NCBI GenBank assembly: GCA_943192975.1
Contig: CALPCJ010000004.1
Span: 124,001 to 188,000, forward strand
Direction: 5' to 3'
Source: Senimuribacter intestinalis
GTDB taxonomy: Bacteria > Bacillota > Clostridia > Peptostreptococcales > Anaerovoracaceae
Length of the DNA stretch: 64,000 nt
The notes below the pieces were generated by a model. That model was not told the DNA's origin, made no database searches, and saw nothing but the letters and a program-made list of their open reading frames with translations. Position numbers and translations under genes: made by a program. This document shows positions 35,663-44,631 of this stretch, in pieces. How positions within the stretch are numbered: position 1 is the first letter of the stretch; each line of letters begins with the position of its first letter.

Positions 35663-37024
35663 TTATTTTCTTACAGCTTTTCCTAATCGGTTATTTACGA
35701 TTTTATCATTCTGCAGAGCAATTTCGCCACCGATGAGGACATAGCTAAATCCTTTGGATGGAATTTGTCCGTTTTCGTAAGTGGCGCAGTCTTGCACTTT
35801 TTCCAGATCAAAAATGGTAATATCAGCGTCGCTGCCCGGCAAGAAATTTCCCTTGTTCGGCAGATGTAGACGATTTGCTGCCATGGTTGTCATTTTGCTG
35901 ATTCCCTCAGAAAGACTGATTTTTCCCGGACGGATGTAATTTGCAATGAAACGTGCGAAGGAGCCGGAAGCGCGGGGATGTCCCATGCCATCGGTTCTGA
36001 TTCCGTCGCTGCCCAGCATAATCAGCGGTGAAGTCAGCGCCATTTCGATATCTTCTTCTCGCATAAAATAGCCGACTGTAGCTGTGTCCGGTGCAGTTGC
36101 CCTCAGCTCATCAAAGATTTCTTTGGTACAGCGCTTGCCTGCATATTTTCCGCTGGCAATGAGAATACTGTCGTAGTCAGCGTGGTAACGTTCCAGGAAT
36201 CCGTCATCATAGGTGGTTTCGCCGATTCCAGTACTGAAAGCACTGTAAGGGTAACAGTCGCAAAGCATGTCAATTCCCTTTGCACGGTAATTTCTGATAT
36301 TTTCAAGAAGCTGCGACATTTGTCCATAGCCGCCCATACTGCCTATATGAGAAAATTGTACGCGAATCCCGCAGCTTTCGCCTATGGCAGCCAGCTCGTC
36401 TGCTGCAGCAAATACTTCGTTGACGTCTTGACGAACATGGGAAGCTGCGATTTTATCACCTTTGCGGCAGAGTTTAGCAAGAGCAGCGATTTCTTCTGGT
36501 GTTGTACCTGGCACGTATTTTACCCCGAAAGAAATCCCGAGGCAGCCTTTATCCAGAAAATCCTCGCATACAGCAGTCATTTCCTTTAAGATGTTTTCGT
36601 CAATGGAGCGATACTTATCCTGCTTTCCGCTGCGTCTCCTTAGATAGGTATGACCGGCTAAAAGACCGAGATTTACCGGCGCACCGTCTCGATCGGTAAT
36701 ATCCAGATAGTGATCCGGATCGCAGGCGTTGTTGCCGCAGTTGCCGCCGATATCCAGTGTTACTCCCATATGAAGTGCTGATTCTGCCATGCTTACGGCA
36801 GTGGTGTCTGTCTTTGGATCGTAGTCATCTTCGTGCATGTGAATGTCGATAAAACCGGGGCAGACGATTTTGCCGGCAGCGTCGATGACTAAATCGGCAT
36901 TTGGCGATTCATCTGTAAGTTCGACGATTTTTCCATCTTCTATATATATATTGGTGATTTTTTCGATTGCTTGCGCAGGGTCGACCACCGTTCCGCTTTT
37001 GATTAGTGTACTTTTTATCATCAT
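35663..37024 (-). CDS. D-aminoacylase-like amidohydrolase
   Basis: A 453-residue protein with the amidohydrolase metal site DIHMHEDD (D-aminoacylase type has HXH then DXD), SHVR, FSHIGSMGG and the late SDGIRTDGMGHPRASGSF, which is diagnostic of the N-acyl-D-amino-acid deacylase/dihydroorotase-like group. Start at ATG 37024, with GAGAGG upstream; the longer frame has no ribosome-binding site. The family removes acyl groups from N-acyl-D-amino acids. Transcribed alone and divergent from prfA. Confidence 0.88.
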   Translation of the reverse strand: MMIKSTLIKSGTVVDPAQAIEKITNIYIEDGKIVELTDESPNADLVIDAAGKIVCPGFIDIHMHEDDYDPKTDTTAVSMAESALHMGVTLDIGGNCGNNACDPDHYLDITDRDGAPVNLGLLAGHTYLRRRSGKQDKYRSIDENILKEMTAVCEDFLDKGCLGISFGVKYVPGTTPEEIAALAKLCRKGDKIAASHVRQDVNEVFAAADELAAIGESCGIRVQFSHIGSMGGYGQMSQLLENIRNYRAKGIDMLCDCYPYSAFSTGIGETTYDDGFLERYHADYDSILIASGKYAGKRCTKEIFDELRATAPDTATVGYFMREEDIEMALTSPLIMLGSDGIRTDGMGHPRASGSFARFIANYIRPGKISLSEGISKMTTMAANRLHLPNKGNFLPGSDADITIFDLEKVQDCATYENGQIPSKGFSYVLIGGEIALQNDKIVNNRLGKAVRK

Positions 37025-37159
37025 GAAGCCTCTCTCTTTCAGTTTGCAAACATTGTACTCTTGTAATATGAGAAAGTCAATGGGGAAATAGCTTGCATCA
37101 TGGCAAAGACATCGACAAAGGCTGCACAGAAATAATTGGCAGCTTTGGGTATTTTTCAA

Positions 37160-37188
37160 TTGTAGGAAATTGCAGTTTGTGGTACAAT
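37160..37188 (+). promoter_or_regulatory. Promoter of prfA
   Basis: TTGTAG (37160-37165), 17 bases, TACAAT (37183-37188) preceded by TGG (extended -10); about 45 bases before the prfA start. Confidence 0.7.
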
Positions 37189-37233
37189 ATATGTTTAGAT
37201 AGATATGGAAATTTTTATTTTGAGGAGATAGAT

Positions 37234-38298
37234 ATGTTTGATAAGTTAGACTTTATTGTTGAGAAATATCAGGAATTGTCCCTGAAGGTTTCTGATCCGG
37301 AGGTCATAAATGATCAGCCGGTCTGGCAGAAATACATCAAGGAAATGGGCGAGATGGAGCCGATTGTTAAGAAGTACGAAGAGTACAAGAAAGCAAAAGA
37401 AGGTCTCCGCGATGCCAAGGATCTCGTTGAAAACGAGACAGATGAAGAGATGCGTGATTTGGCAAAGATGGAAATCAACGATTTAGAGGAACAGATTGAA
37501 AAGAACGAAGAAGAACTGAAAGTTCTGTTGCTGCCAAAAGACCCTAACGACGAAAAGAACGTAATTCTGGAAGTCAGGGCAGGCACTGGCGGTGACGAAG
37601 CCGCATTATTTGCACAGGATCTTCTTAGAATGTATATGCGATATGCAGAACGCCACAGATGGAAGACAGAACTGATGGATGTTAACGACACTGGAATCGG
37701 CGGTATTAAGGAAGCCGTAGTTCTGATTAAGGGTAAGGGTGCATATTCCAGACTGAAATACGAGAGCGGCGTACACAGAGTGCAGCGCGTGCCAGAAACG
37801 GAGTCTGCAGGTCGTGTTCATACTTCTGCAGCAACGGTAGCTGTTCTGCCTGAAGTCGACGATGTGGAAGTGGATCTGAATCCAAACGATGTCAGAGTGG
37901 ATGTGTACCGCGCTTCCGGTAACGGCGGTCAGTGCGTAAATACCACAGATTCTGCAGTCAGACTGACCCATGAGCCGACTGGACTTGTAGTAACCTGTCA
38001 GGATGAAAAGTCCCAGATTAAGAACAAAGAAAAAGCCTTCAAGGTTTTGAAAGCAAGACTCTATGACCTGAAACTACAGGAACAGAACAAAGAGATTTCT
38101 GAGGCCAGAAAGAGCCAGGTTGGTTCCGGCGACAGAAGTGAGCGAATCAGAACCTTTAACTTCCAGCAGGGCAGAGTATCCGAGCATAGAATTGGTTTGA
38201 CTCTGTACAGACTGGATGCAATTTTAGATGGTGATTTAGATGAAATCATCGATGGCTTGATTACTAGTGATCAGGCAGAGAAAATGAAGAACTTCTAA
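37234..38298 (+). CDS. prfA: Peptide chain release factor 1
   Basis: A 354-residue factor that terminates translation at UAA and UAG. The peptidyl-hydrolysis motif GGQ is in GNGGQCVNTT, and the stop-codon tripeptide of RF1 is PET in RVPETESAGRVHTSAA (PAT in E. coli; the middle residue varies). The start MFDKLDFIVEKYQEL follows AGGAG; an earlier ATG at 37093 precedes the promoter. It is normally accompanied by the methyltransferase prmC, which is absent here: downstream there is a tandem repeat and then sua5. Confidence 0.96.
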   Translation: MFDKLDFIVEKYQELSLKVSDPEVINDQPVWQKYIKEMGEMEPIVKKYEEYKKAKEGLRDAKDLVENETDEEMRDLAKMEINDLEEQIEKNEEELKVLLLPKDPNDEKNVILEVRAGTGGDEAALFAQDLLRMYMRYAERHRWKTELMDVNDTGIGGIKEAVVLIKGKGAYSRLKYESGVHRVQRVPETESAGRVHTSAATVAVLPEVDDVEVDLNPNDVRVDVYRASGNGGQCVNTTDSAVRLTHEPTGLVVTCQDEKSQIKNKEKAFKVLKARLYDLKLQEQNKEISEARKSQVGSGDRSERIRTFNFQQGRVSEHRIGLTLYRLDAILDGDLDEIIDGLITSDQAEKMKNF

Positions 38299-38299
38299 T

Positions 38300-38576
38300 C
38301 AGACTTGCTAAATCCGCCCGCAGCGTTGTTGCTCGAATTTGATTCATTTCTCACGTACCATTTGTACGCTCCGAGCCTCATCAAATCCGGCGCCTAGCTG
38401 CGAACGAATTTCACTGCGTCTGCAGACTTACTAAATCCACCCGCAACATTGTTGCTCGAATTTGATTCATTTCTCACGTACCATTTGTACGCTCCGAGCC
38501 TCACCAAATCCGGCGCCTAGCTGCGAACGAATTTCACTGCGTCTGCAGGCTTGCTAAATTCGCCCGCAGCGTTGTC
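38300..38576. repeat. 123-bp direct tandem repeat (two full copies and a partial third)
   Basis: Copies start at 38300, 38423 and 38546, each opening with CAG then GCTAAAT or ACTAAAT after a few bases; the third is cut after about 31 bases. The first two are nearly identical. Each contains ATTTGAT paired with ATCAAAT around CGTACC-ATTT-GTACG, so each can fold as a long stem-loop. In the partial copy GCCCGCA (38562-38568) pairs with TGCGGGC (38582-38588), a hairpin directly before the sua5 start. Confidence 0.92.
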
Positions 38577-38596
38577 AGCTATGCGGGCATGAAACT

Positions 38597-39604
38597 ATGA
38601 TGAATACAAAATTACTAAAAGATACAACTGAAGATATTGCAGCGGCAGCGGATATTTTGGCAGCGGGAGGGCTGGTTGCATTTCCTACAGAAACGGTCTA
38701 TGGACTGGGTGCCAATGCCCTCGATGCAGAAGCTGTGGGTAAGGTGTATGCGGCAAAGGGTAGACCTTCTGACAATCCTATGATTGTCCACATATCGTCA
38801 AAGGATGATTTGCTTGCACTGACCCCTGAAGTCACCGCTGATATGCAGATTTTGATGGAGCATTTCTGGCCGGGTCCCATGACCATGATTGTGCCAAGGC
38901 TTTCCCTGATACCTGATACGACTACAGGCGGGCTTGATACGGTAGGGATTCGTATGCCGGATCATCCCGTGGCGCTTTCTTTGATTAGCGCAGCGCAGTG
39001 TCCTGTTGCAGCGCCCAGCGCAAATCTCTCCGGAAAGCCCAGTCCAACGACGGCAAAAGATGTCAAAGAGGATCTCTATGGAAGAGTGGATGCGATCATA
39101 GAAAGCACCGACTGCCAGGTGGGAATTGAATCCACTGTCATCGATATGACGGGTGAACAGCCTATGATTCTAAGACCTGGCATTATTACCAGAGAGGATT
39201 TTGAAGAAGCGCTGAAAAAGCCGGTAGCACTTGATCCGACTTTGAATCAGCGACCGGATACATTTAATAATGAAGATTTTAAGCCCAGAGCACCGGGCAT
39301 GAAATATAAGCACTATGCTCCGAAAGCACAGATGACGGTCTTTGAAGGAAGCCCGCAGGCTGTGCAGGAGGTCATTTGCAGGGAGGCTGCAAAATACAGA
39401 GCGGAGGGCAAGAAGGTCTGCGTCATTTCCTTTGACGAAAAAGACCAGAAAGCTGCGGCGCACCAGTTTTTTGCACGGCTAAGAGAAGCGGACAGAGAAG
39501 GCGCTGATATGATTTTGGCATCGGCGCTGCCGGAAGAGGGCATTGGCTTTTCTGTCATGAATAGAATGCTGAAGTCCGCAGGATATAATATCAGAAAGGT
39601 TTAA
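38597..39604 (+). CDS. Threonylcarbamoyl-AMP synthase (Sua5 type)
   Basis: A 335-residue enzyme of tRNA t6A synthesis. The YrdC domain covers about residues 1-200 (VAFPTETVYGLGANA, KGRPSDNPMIVH, APSANLSGKPSPT), and the C-terminal Sua5 domain begins after APGMKYKHYAP. The two-domain form is Sua5 rather than the short YrdC. The start is unusual: no AGGAGG precedes the ATGATG, only a GCGGGC-containing hairpin from the tandem repeat. It begins a set with rpiB and upp, six bases before rpiB, a gene order common in Firmicutes. Confidence 0.94.
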   Translation: MMNTKLLKDTTEDIAAAADILAAGGLVAFPTETVYGLGANALDAEAVGKVYAAKGRPSDNPMIVHISSKDDLLALTPEVTADMQILMEHFWPGPMTMIVPRLSLIPDTTTGGLDTVGIRMPDHPVALSLISAAQCPVAAPSANLSGKPSPTTAKDVKEDLYGRVDAIIESTDCQVGIESTVIDMTGEQPMILRPGIITREDFEEALKKPVALDPTLNQRPDTFNNEDFKPRAPGMKYKHYAPKAQMTVFEGSPQAVQEVICREAAKYRAEGKKVCVISFDEKDQKAAAHQFFARLREADREGADMILASALPEEGIGFSVMNRMLKSAGYNIRKV

Positions 39605-39609
39605 TACAT

Positions 39610-40041
39610 ATGATTATTGCAGTTGCCAGCGACCATGGCGGGTTCGCGTTGAAAGATATTGTAAAGAAACATTTATTAGAAAGGGGATTTAAAGTAGTGG
39701 ACCTCGGAACTGATTCCGAAGCGTCCGTGGATTATCCCGTGTACGGAAAGGCATGCGGGGAAGCGGTGGCTTCCGGAAAGGCGGATATTGGAATTGTCGT
39801 CTGTGGGACAGGCATAGGCATTTCCATCGCTGCCAATAAAGTGAAGGGCATTCGTTGCGGGCTTTGCACTTCTGTAGAGATGGCAAAGCTGACCAAACAG
39901 CACAACAATGCCAACATCCTTGCGCTGGGCGGAAGAACCACTGCACCGGAGCTCGCTGTTGAGATTGTTGACGCATGGCTGGATACTGAATTTGAAGGCG
40001 GTCGTCACGAGAGAAGAACAGCGATGCTGGACGAGATGTAA
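39610..40041 (+). CDS. rpiB: Ribose-5-phosphate isomerase B
   Basis: A 143-residue enzyme of the pentose phosphate pathway. SDHGGFALK at the N-terminus, the active-site VVCGTGIGISIAANK with catalytic cysteine, and the HNNANILALGGR motif are all diagnostic of the LacAB/RpiB family. It follows sua5 by six bases and is followed by upp 30 bases later. Confidence 0.95.
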   Translation: MIIAVASDHGGFALKDIVKKHLLERGFKVVDLGTDSEASVDYPVYGKACGEAVASGKADIGIVVCGTGIGISIAANKVKGIRCGLCTSVEMAKLTKQHNNANILALGGRTTAPELAVEIVDAWLDTEFEGGRHERRTAMLDEM

Positions 40042-40071
40042 CCGCAAAGCAGCAGAAAGAGAGGTAAGAGA

Positions 40072-40701
40072 ATGAGCAAAGTATATATTTTTGACCACCC
40101 ACTGATTCAGCACAAGGTTGCGATGATGAGAAAGACAGATACCAGCACCAAAGATTTCAGAGAACTGGCAAAGGAAATCGCCATGCTGATGGGTTTTGAG
40201 GCGACCAGAAATTTGCCGCTAAAAGAAGTAGAAATAGAAACACCGCTTTGCAGCACTAAGGTAAATATGCTGGAAGGGGAAGATATTGCTATCGTACCGA
40301 TTCTTCGCGCAGGTCTTGGTTTTGTAGACGGCATGCTGGCACTTGTTCCAAATGCGAAAGTTGGACATGTGGGTCTTTATCGTGATCCTGACACCCATGA
40401 GCCGGTGGAATACTACTGCAAGTTGCCGACAGACATTGATAAAAGGCAGATTTTTGTCGTAGATCCTATGCTGGCAACTGGTGGAAGTGCGGCAGCTGCT
40501 ATTGATTTTATCAAGCAGAGAGGCGGGAAGAATATCACGTTCATGTGTTTGATTGCAGCGCCGGAGGGCATTGAGGTACTGCAAAAGGCACATCCGGATG
40601 TGGATATCTACATCGCAGCGAAAGACGAGAGATTGAACGAACACGCTTACATTATTCCGGGGCTGGGAGATGCAGGCGACAGACTGTTCGGCACAAAGTA
40701 A
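40072..40701 (+). CDS. upp: Uracil phosphoribosyltransferase
   Basis: A 209-residue pyrimidine salvage enzyme converting uracil and PRPP to UMP. The PRPP loop is VDPMLATGGSA and the uracil-binding C-terminus is GLGDAGDRLFGTK. Length and motifs are standard. AGAGAGGTAAGAG provides the ribosome-binding site. The gene lies between rpiB and tyrS. Confidence 0.97.
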   Translation: MSKVYIFDHPLIQHKVAMMRKTDTSTKDFRELAKEIAMLMGFEATRNLPLKEVEIETPLCSTKVNMLEGEDIAIVPILRAGLGFVDGMLALVPNAKVGHVGLYRDPDTHEPVEYYCKLPTDIDKRQIFVVDPMLATGGSAAAAIDFIKQRGGKNITFMCLIAAPEGIEVLQKAHPDVDIYIAAKDERLNEHAYIIPGLGDAGDRLFGTK

Positions 40702-40757
40702 AGGGCGATTATTAATGAAATTCCAGGGCAAAATTCTAAGAAGAGAGGATATTTACC

Positions 40758-42086
40758 ATGAAAAATTTTATTCCTGATTCCGTAAGCAAGTTTGATAATG
40801 TTTACGATGTACTGAAAGAAAGAGGCTTCATTGAGCAGGTAACCGATGAAGAGGCAGTTAGAGAGTTACTGGGCAAAGAAAAGATCAAATTCTATATCGG
40901 TTTTGACCCGACTGCAGACTGTCTGCATATCGGACACTTTATGCAGGTTATCATTTTGATGTACATGCAGAAATATGGACATACACCGGTTGTACTGCTG
41001 GGCGGCGGGACTGGTATGGTAGGCGACCCGTCGGGCAGACAGGACATGCGTCAGATGATGACTGTAAATACTATTGATGATAACTGCGCAGCTTTTAAAA
41101 AGCTGTTTGATCAGTTCCTTGATTTTGACGATGAATGGAAATACGAGGGCAACAACGGTGTATATGCGCCGGGTCATCAGAACAGAGAACCGCTCCCGGG
41201 CAAAGCAATCAGCATTAACAATGCAGACTGGCTGAGACCGCTCAACTATGTTGAGTTCGTAAGAGAAGTAGGAACACACTTTAATGTGAATAATATGCTG
41301 CGAGCAGACTGTTATAAGCAGAGAATCGGCGACGGTTTGACTTTCTTTGAACTGAACTACATGCTCATGCAGGCTTATGACTTTACCGTTATGGCAAGAG
41401 ACTTCGGGCTGAAAATGCAGTTCGGCGGCAACGACCAGTGGTCAAACATTCTGGCAGGTAAGGACTTGTCCAGAAAATGGTGCGGTGTTGATGTAGAAGG
41501 TATGGTATTTGCACTGCTGACTAACAGTGAGGGTAAGAAAATGGGCAAAACCCAGAAAGGTGCGCTGTGGCTGTCACCGGAGAGAACTTCCCCATATGAG
41601 TTCTATCAGTACTGGAGAAATGTCGGCGATGCTGATGTGAACAAGTGTCTGCGTTTCCTGACCTTCCTGCCGATGGAAGAGGTAAACAGGCTGTCAGCTT
41701 TGGAAGGCGCGGAAATCAACAAGGCGAAGGAAGTGCTGGCTTACGAGGTTACCAAGCTGGTACACGGCGAAGAGGAAGCCAGAAAAGCCCAGGAAGGCGC
41801 TAGAGCTGCCTTTGGAGGCGGCGGTGATGCTGCTAACATCCCGACCACAGAAATGGCTGCTGCTGATTTTGACGGTGATGGTAAAGGTCTGGTTTCTCTG
41901 ATTAAAGAGCTGGGTCTTGTGCCGAGCAATGGTGAAGGCTTCAGAACCATCGAACAGGGTGGACTTTCCGTAAACGGTGAAAAAGTAACCAATCCAAAGA
42001 TGAACGTAACGGCTGATCTGTTTAAGGACGGCGAACTGCTGATTCAGAAGGGCAAGAAGAAATTCCATAAGATTGTAATTAAATAA
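40758..42086 (+). CDS. tyrS: Tyrosyl-tRNA synthetase
   Basis: A 442-residue class I synthetase. The HIGH motif is HIGHF in CLHIGHF, the KMSKS loop reads KMGKT, and the C-terminal S4 RNA-binding domain (TIEQGGLSVNGEKVTNPKMN) is present. Slightly longer than the Bacillus enzyme, with an Ala/Gly-rich linker (AFGGGGDAANIPTTEMAAADFDG-type, about 350-375). AGAGAGGA precedes the ATG. The leader of 56 bases is too short for a T-box, so tyrosine-responsive attenuation is not apparent here. Confidence 0.96.
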   Translation: MKNFIPDSVSKFDNVYDVLKERGFIEQVTDEEAVRELLGKEKIKFYIGFDPTADCLHIGHFMQVIILMYMQKYGHTPVVLLGGGTGMVGDPSGRQDMRQMMTVNTIDDNCAAFKKLFDQFLDFDDEWKYEGNNGVYAPGHQNREPLPGKAISINNADWLRPLNYVEFVREVGTHFNVNNMLRADCYKQRIGDGLTFFELNYMLMQAYDFTVMARDFGLKMQFGGNDQWSNILAGKDLSRKWCGVDVEGMVFALLTNSEGKKMGKTQKGALWLSPERTSPYEFYQYWRNVGDADVNKCLRFLTFLPMEEVNRLSALEGAEINKAKEVLAYEVTKLVHGEEEARKAQEGARAAFGGGGDAANIPTTEMAAADFDGDGKGLVSLIKELGLVPSNGEGFRTIEQGGLSVNGEKVTNPKMNVTADLFKDGELLIQKGKKKFHKIVIK

Positions 42087-42105
42087 ATAGAGGATGATGT
42101 GCGGT

Positions 42106-42149
42106 GAGCCGCCTGCGTGAACGAAAGGATTCGTTTATGCAGGCGGCTC
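42106..42149 (+). terminator. Hairpin after tyrS
   Basis: GAGCCGCCTGC (42106-42116) pairs perfectly with GCAGGCGGCTC (42139-42149); the T tract is weak (CTTGTGTTT), so termination is likely but not certain. Confidence 0.65.
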
Positions 42150-42201
42150 CTTGTGTTTCATAGGTGCTGTTACTTAAGATGGATGGAAAAGTATGGATGG
42201 C

Positions 42202-42438
42202 TTAGTTCGCGGCCTTTTTGACAGCTTCTTCGATTTCTGCTACCAACGCGCTGGGCGAAACTTTTAACGCTTCCGCAATGCGAAAAAGTGTTTCCAACGT
42301 AGGTTTTCTGATACCTCTTTCAATTGCGGATAGATGCGTTCTTCCGATATCCGCAAAACCGCTGACAACTTCCTGCGATAATTGCTTTTCTTCACGAACT
42401 CTTTGGATGGTTTTCCCGACAATAATTGGATCTAGCAT
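42202..42438 (-). CDS. Small XRE-family HTH regulator
   Basis: A 78-residue protein that is nearly all helix-turn-helix (VGKTIQRVREEKQLSQEVV then GRTHLSAIERGIRKPTLETL). Start ATG 42438 follows AAAGGAGG; the longer frame has no site. It diverges from the cas6 pseudogene and may have regulated it, or belongs to a mobile element. Target unknown. Confidence 0.85.
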   Translation of the reverse strand: MLDPIIVGKTIQRVREEKQLSQEVVSGFADIGRTHLSAIERGIRKPTLETLFRIAEALKVSPSALVAEIEEAVKKAAN

Positions 42439-42579
42439 ATGTATGATTCCTCCTTTACCAAAGAGTTTACATAATTTGGGCGATGGATATGAATACATAT
42501 GTTGTTGTTCGGGGACAAACGTGGTATATTTTAAGTATGAAGAATTGTAAAAAAGGACAAATATAGGAGACTCGTTTAC

Positions 42580-43284
42580 ATGCTGTCAAAACTTGAAATT
42601 TCGTTTAAAAGAACGAACGACTTGAACTTTAATATGGGATCCATTTTTCAGAGCATCTTAATGGAACAAGTAAAGCCTGACTATGCAGAGAAGCTGCACT
42701 GTCAAGGAATTAAACCTTATGCGCAGCACTGCATTGCGGAAAGAGATTCTTTCAAATGGACAGTTGCAGCGATTAGTGAAGAAGCAGACCGAGAAATTTT
42801 GCAGCCACTTTTGAGTGATAATAAAGATGAAATATATCTGCGCTATAAAGACTTGAATTTAAAGATTATCGAGAAGAGATATTCGTCGAAGTCCTATAAC
42901 CAGCTGATGTAGGAAACCTATTTTTCTGTATGTAAGCCATATATTAACCTTGCATTTCGTACTCCAACAGCATTTAAAGAAATGGAAGATACCAATTCTT
43001 TCCGACAGTGCAGAATATTTTCTACAGCTTGATTCAGAAATATGATGCAGTATCAGGAGAACCTCCAATTTTTTCTGAAAAAATAATGGAGGATATATCA
43101 AAATATGTAGAGATTAGTCGTTATGACTTGAGGAGTACACGAGTTCATTTAGAAGGAGCAAAAATACCTTCTTTTTTTGGAACGTTATCCATGCATAGTT
43201 ATGGACCGCTGCTTTTTAGAAATTTGTTACATATGCTGGTTTCTTTTGGTGAGTATTCTGGAATAGGGATTAAGGCCGCTATGG
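42580..43284 (+). pseudogene. cas6-like CRISPR endoribonuclease remnant
   Basis: The N-terminus (MLSKLEISFKRTNDLNFNMG, start at 42580 behind GGAG) and the C-terminal glycine-rich end (LVSFGEYSGIGIKAAMG, ending near 43280) match Cas6, the RAMP nuclease that cuts CRISPR precursor RNA. Two lesions break it: an in-frame TAG at 42910-42912, after which the same frame resumes with ETYFSVCKPYINLAFRTPTA, and a frameshift near 43015 (RQCRIF continuing in another frame as YSLIQKYDAVSGEP). The last part runs into a different gene at about 43285. No CRISPR array or other cas gene is visible, so this is a fossil of a lost type I or III system. Confidence 0.82.
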
Positions 43285-44475
43285 GGATATGCGCAAATTG
43301 TGCAGCAGGTGAGGGATTCAGAATTCAATGCTGAACTGCATCGCAGGGAAAGAGAATTGTCGGAGAAGAGCGAGACGGAGAAGAGTCTTGCCATCAGTGA
43401 GGCTATTCAGAAAAAAGAAAAAGAAAGCGATCAGGCTTTAAATGAGATGAATAACCGATTAGCAGAAAAGGAACAGCTGATTTCTGCATTGAAGGCGCAG
43501 ATTTCTGGCGCAGAGACGGAAAAGAAACTTGCAGTGGCTGAGGCCTTGCAGGAGAAAGAAAAGGAACTGTCTGAAAAGGTAAATCAGATTACCGTGCTGG
43601 AAGGAAAGCTTTCCAATGTAGAAAACGAAAGCGAGCTGAAAGAAAAGAATTTAAAGGAACAGTACGAGTTTAAACTGAAGGAAAAAGAAGAACAGATTGA
43701 GTACTATAAAGATTTCAAAGCGCGCCAATCAACCAAAATGATTGGAGAAAGCCTGGAACAGCACTGCTTAACGCAGTTTAATTCCATCAGAATGACAGCG
43801 TTTCCAAATGCTTACTTTGAAAAGGATAACGATGCGAAATCCGGAAGCAAGGGAGACTTTATCTTTAGGGAAGCTGATGAGGACAGCATCGAATATATTT
43901 CGATTATGTTTGAGATGAAAAATGAGGCTGATGAAACTGCAACGAAGCACAAGAATGAAGATTTTTTCAAAGAATTGGACAAGGACCGCAGGGAGAAACA
44001 TTGTGAATATGCAGTGCTTGTGTCAATGCTGGAAAGTGATAGCGATCTTTATAATCAGGGCATTGTGGACGTTTCTTATCGCTATCCCAAAATGTATGTC
44101 ATCAGACCGCAGTATTTTATTCCGATGATTACTTTGCTTCGAAATGCAGCAAGGAACTCTTTGCAATATCAGAAAGAACTGGCAATCGTTCGGAATCAGC
44201 AAGTCGATATCATGAATTTTGAAGAAAATATGAACGCTTTTAAAGAAGGCTTTTCCAGAAATTACAGACTTGCCAGCGACAAATTCCAGACGGCAATTGA
44301 GGAGATTGACAAGTCAATCGACCATCTGGAAAAAATAAAGAAAGCATTAACCTCATCAGAAAGAAATCTCCGCCTGGCAAACGATAAAGCGGAGGATTTG
44401 ACGATTAAGAAACTGACGAAAAACGCACCGGCGGTGAAAGCTATGTTTGATCAGATAGGAAAGGATAGCGAATAA
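43285..44475 (+). pseudogene. DUF2130 family protein, 5' end lost, joined to cas6 remnant
   Basis: From 43285 the frame reads GYAQIVQQVRDSEFNAELHR, the characteristic early block of DUF2130 proteins, but the usual N-terminal zinc-ribbon-like start is missing and the upstream DNA is cas6 sequence in another frame. The middle is a long coiled coil (about residues 20-140), followed by the DUF2130 core (KMIGESLEQHCLTQFNSIRM, GSKGDFIFRE, SIMFEMKNE), which has a nuclease-like D-X-E-X-K arrangement. The body is otherwise undamaged; expression would need GTG 43300 or an internal start without a clear ribosome-binding site. A deletion joining two genes is the simplest explanation. Confidence 0.78.
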
Positions 44476-44631
44476 CAGTGTTTTGAAGGAGACTGTGAAA
44501 AAAATCGTGTGCGGATAATTTTCTAGAAGTTGCCCTTAATAGGGACTTGTTTTTGTGGGTGCATGATATATACTGAATCTGTATTTACTGGGAATAAATT
44601 ACAAAAATCACGAAAATGAAAGGAAGGTATC

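Noticed and set aside
37786..37830. RF1 stop-codon motif PET instead of PAT as a possible change in specificity
   Set aside because: The middle position of the RF1 P-X-T tripeptide is naturally variable; all neighbouring residues are conserved.
40702..40757. A T-box leader ahead of tyrS
   Set aside because: Only 56 bases separate upp and tyrS, far too short for a T-box with its terminator.
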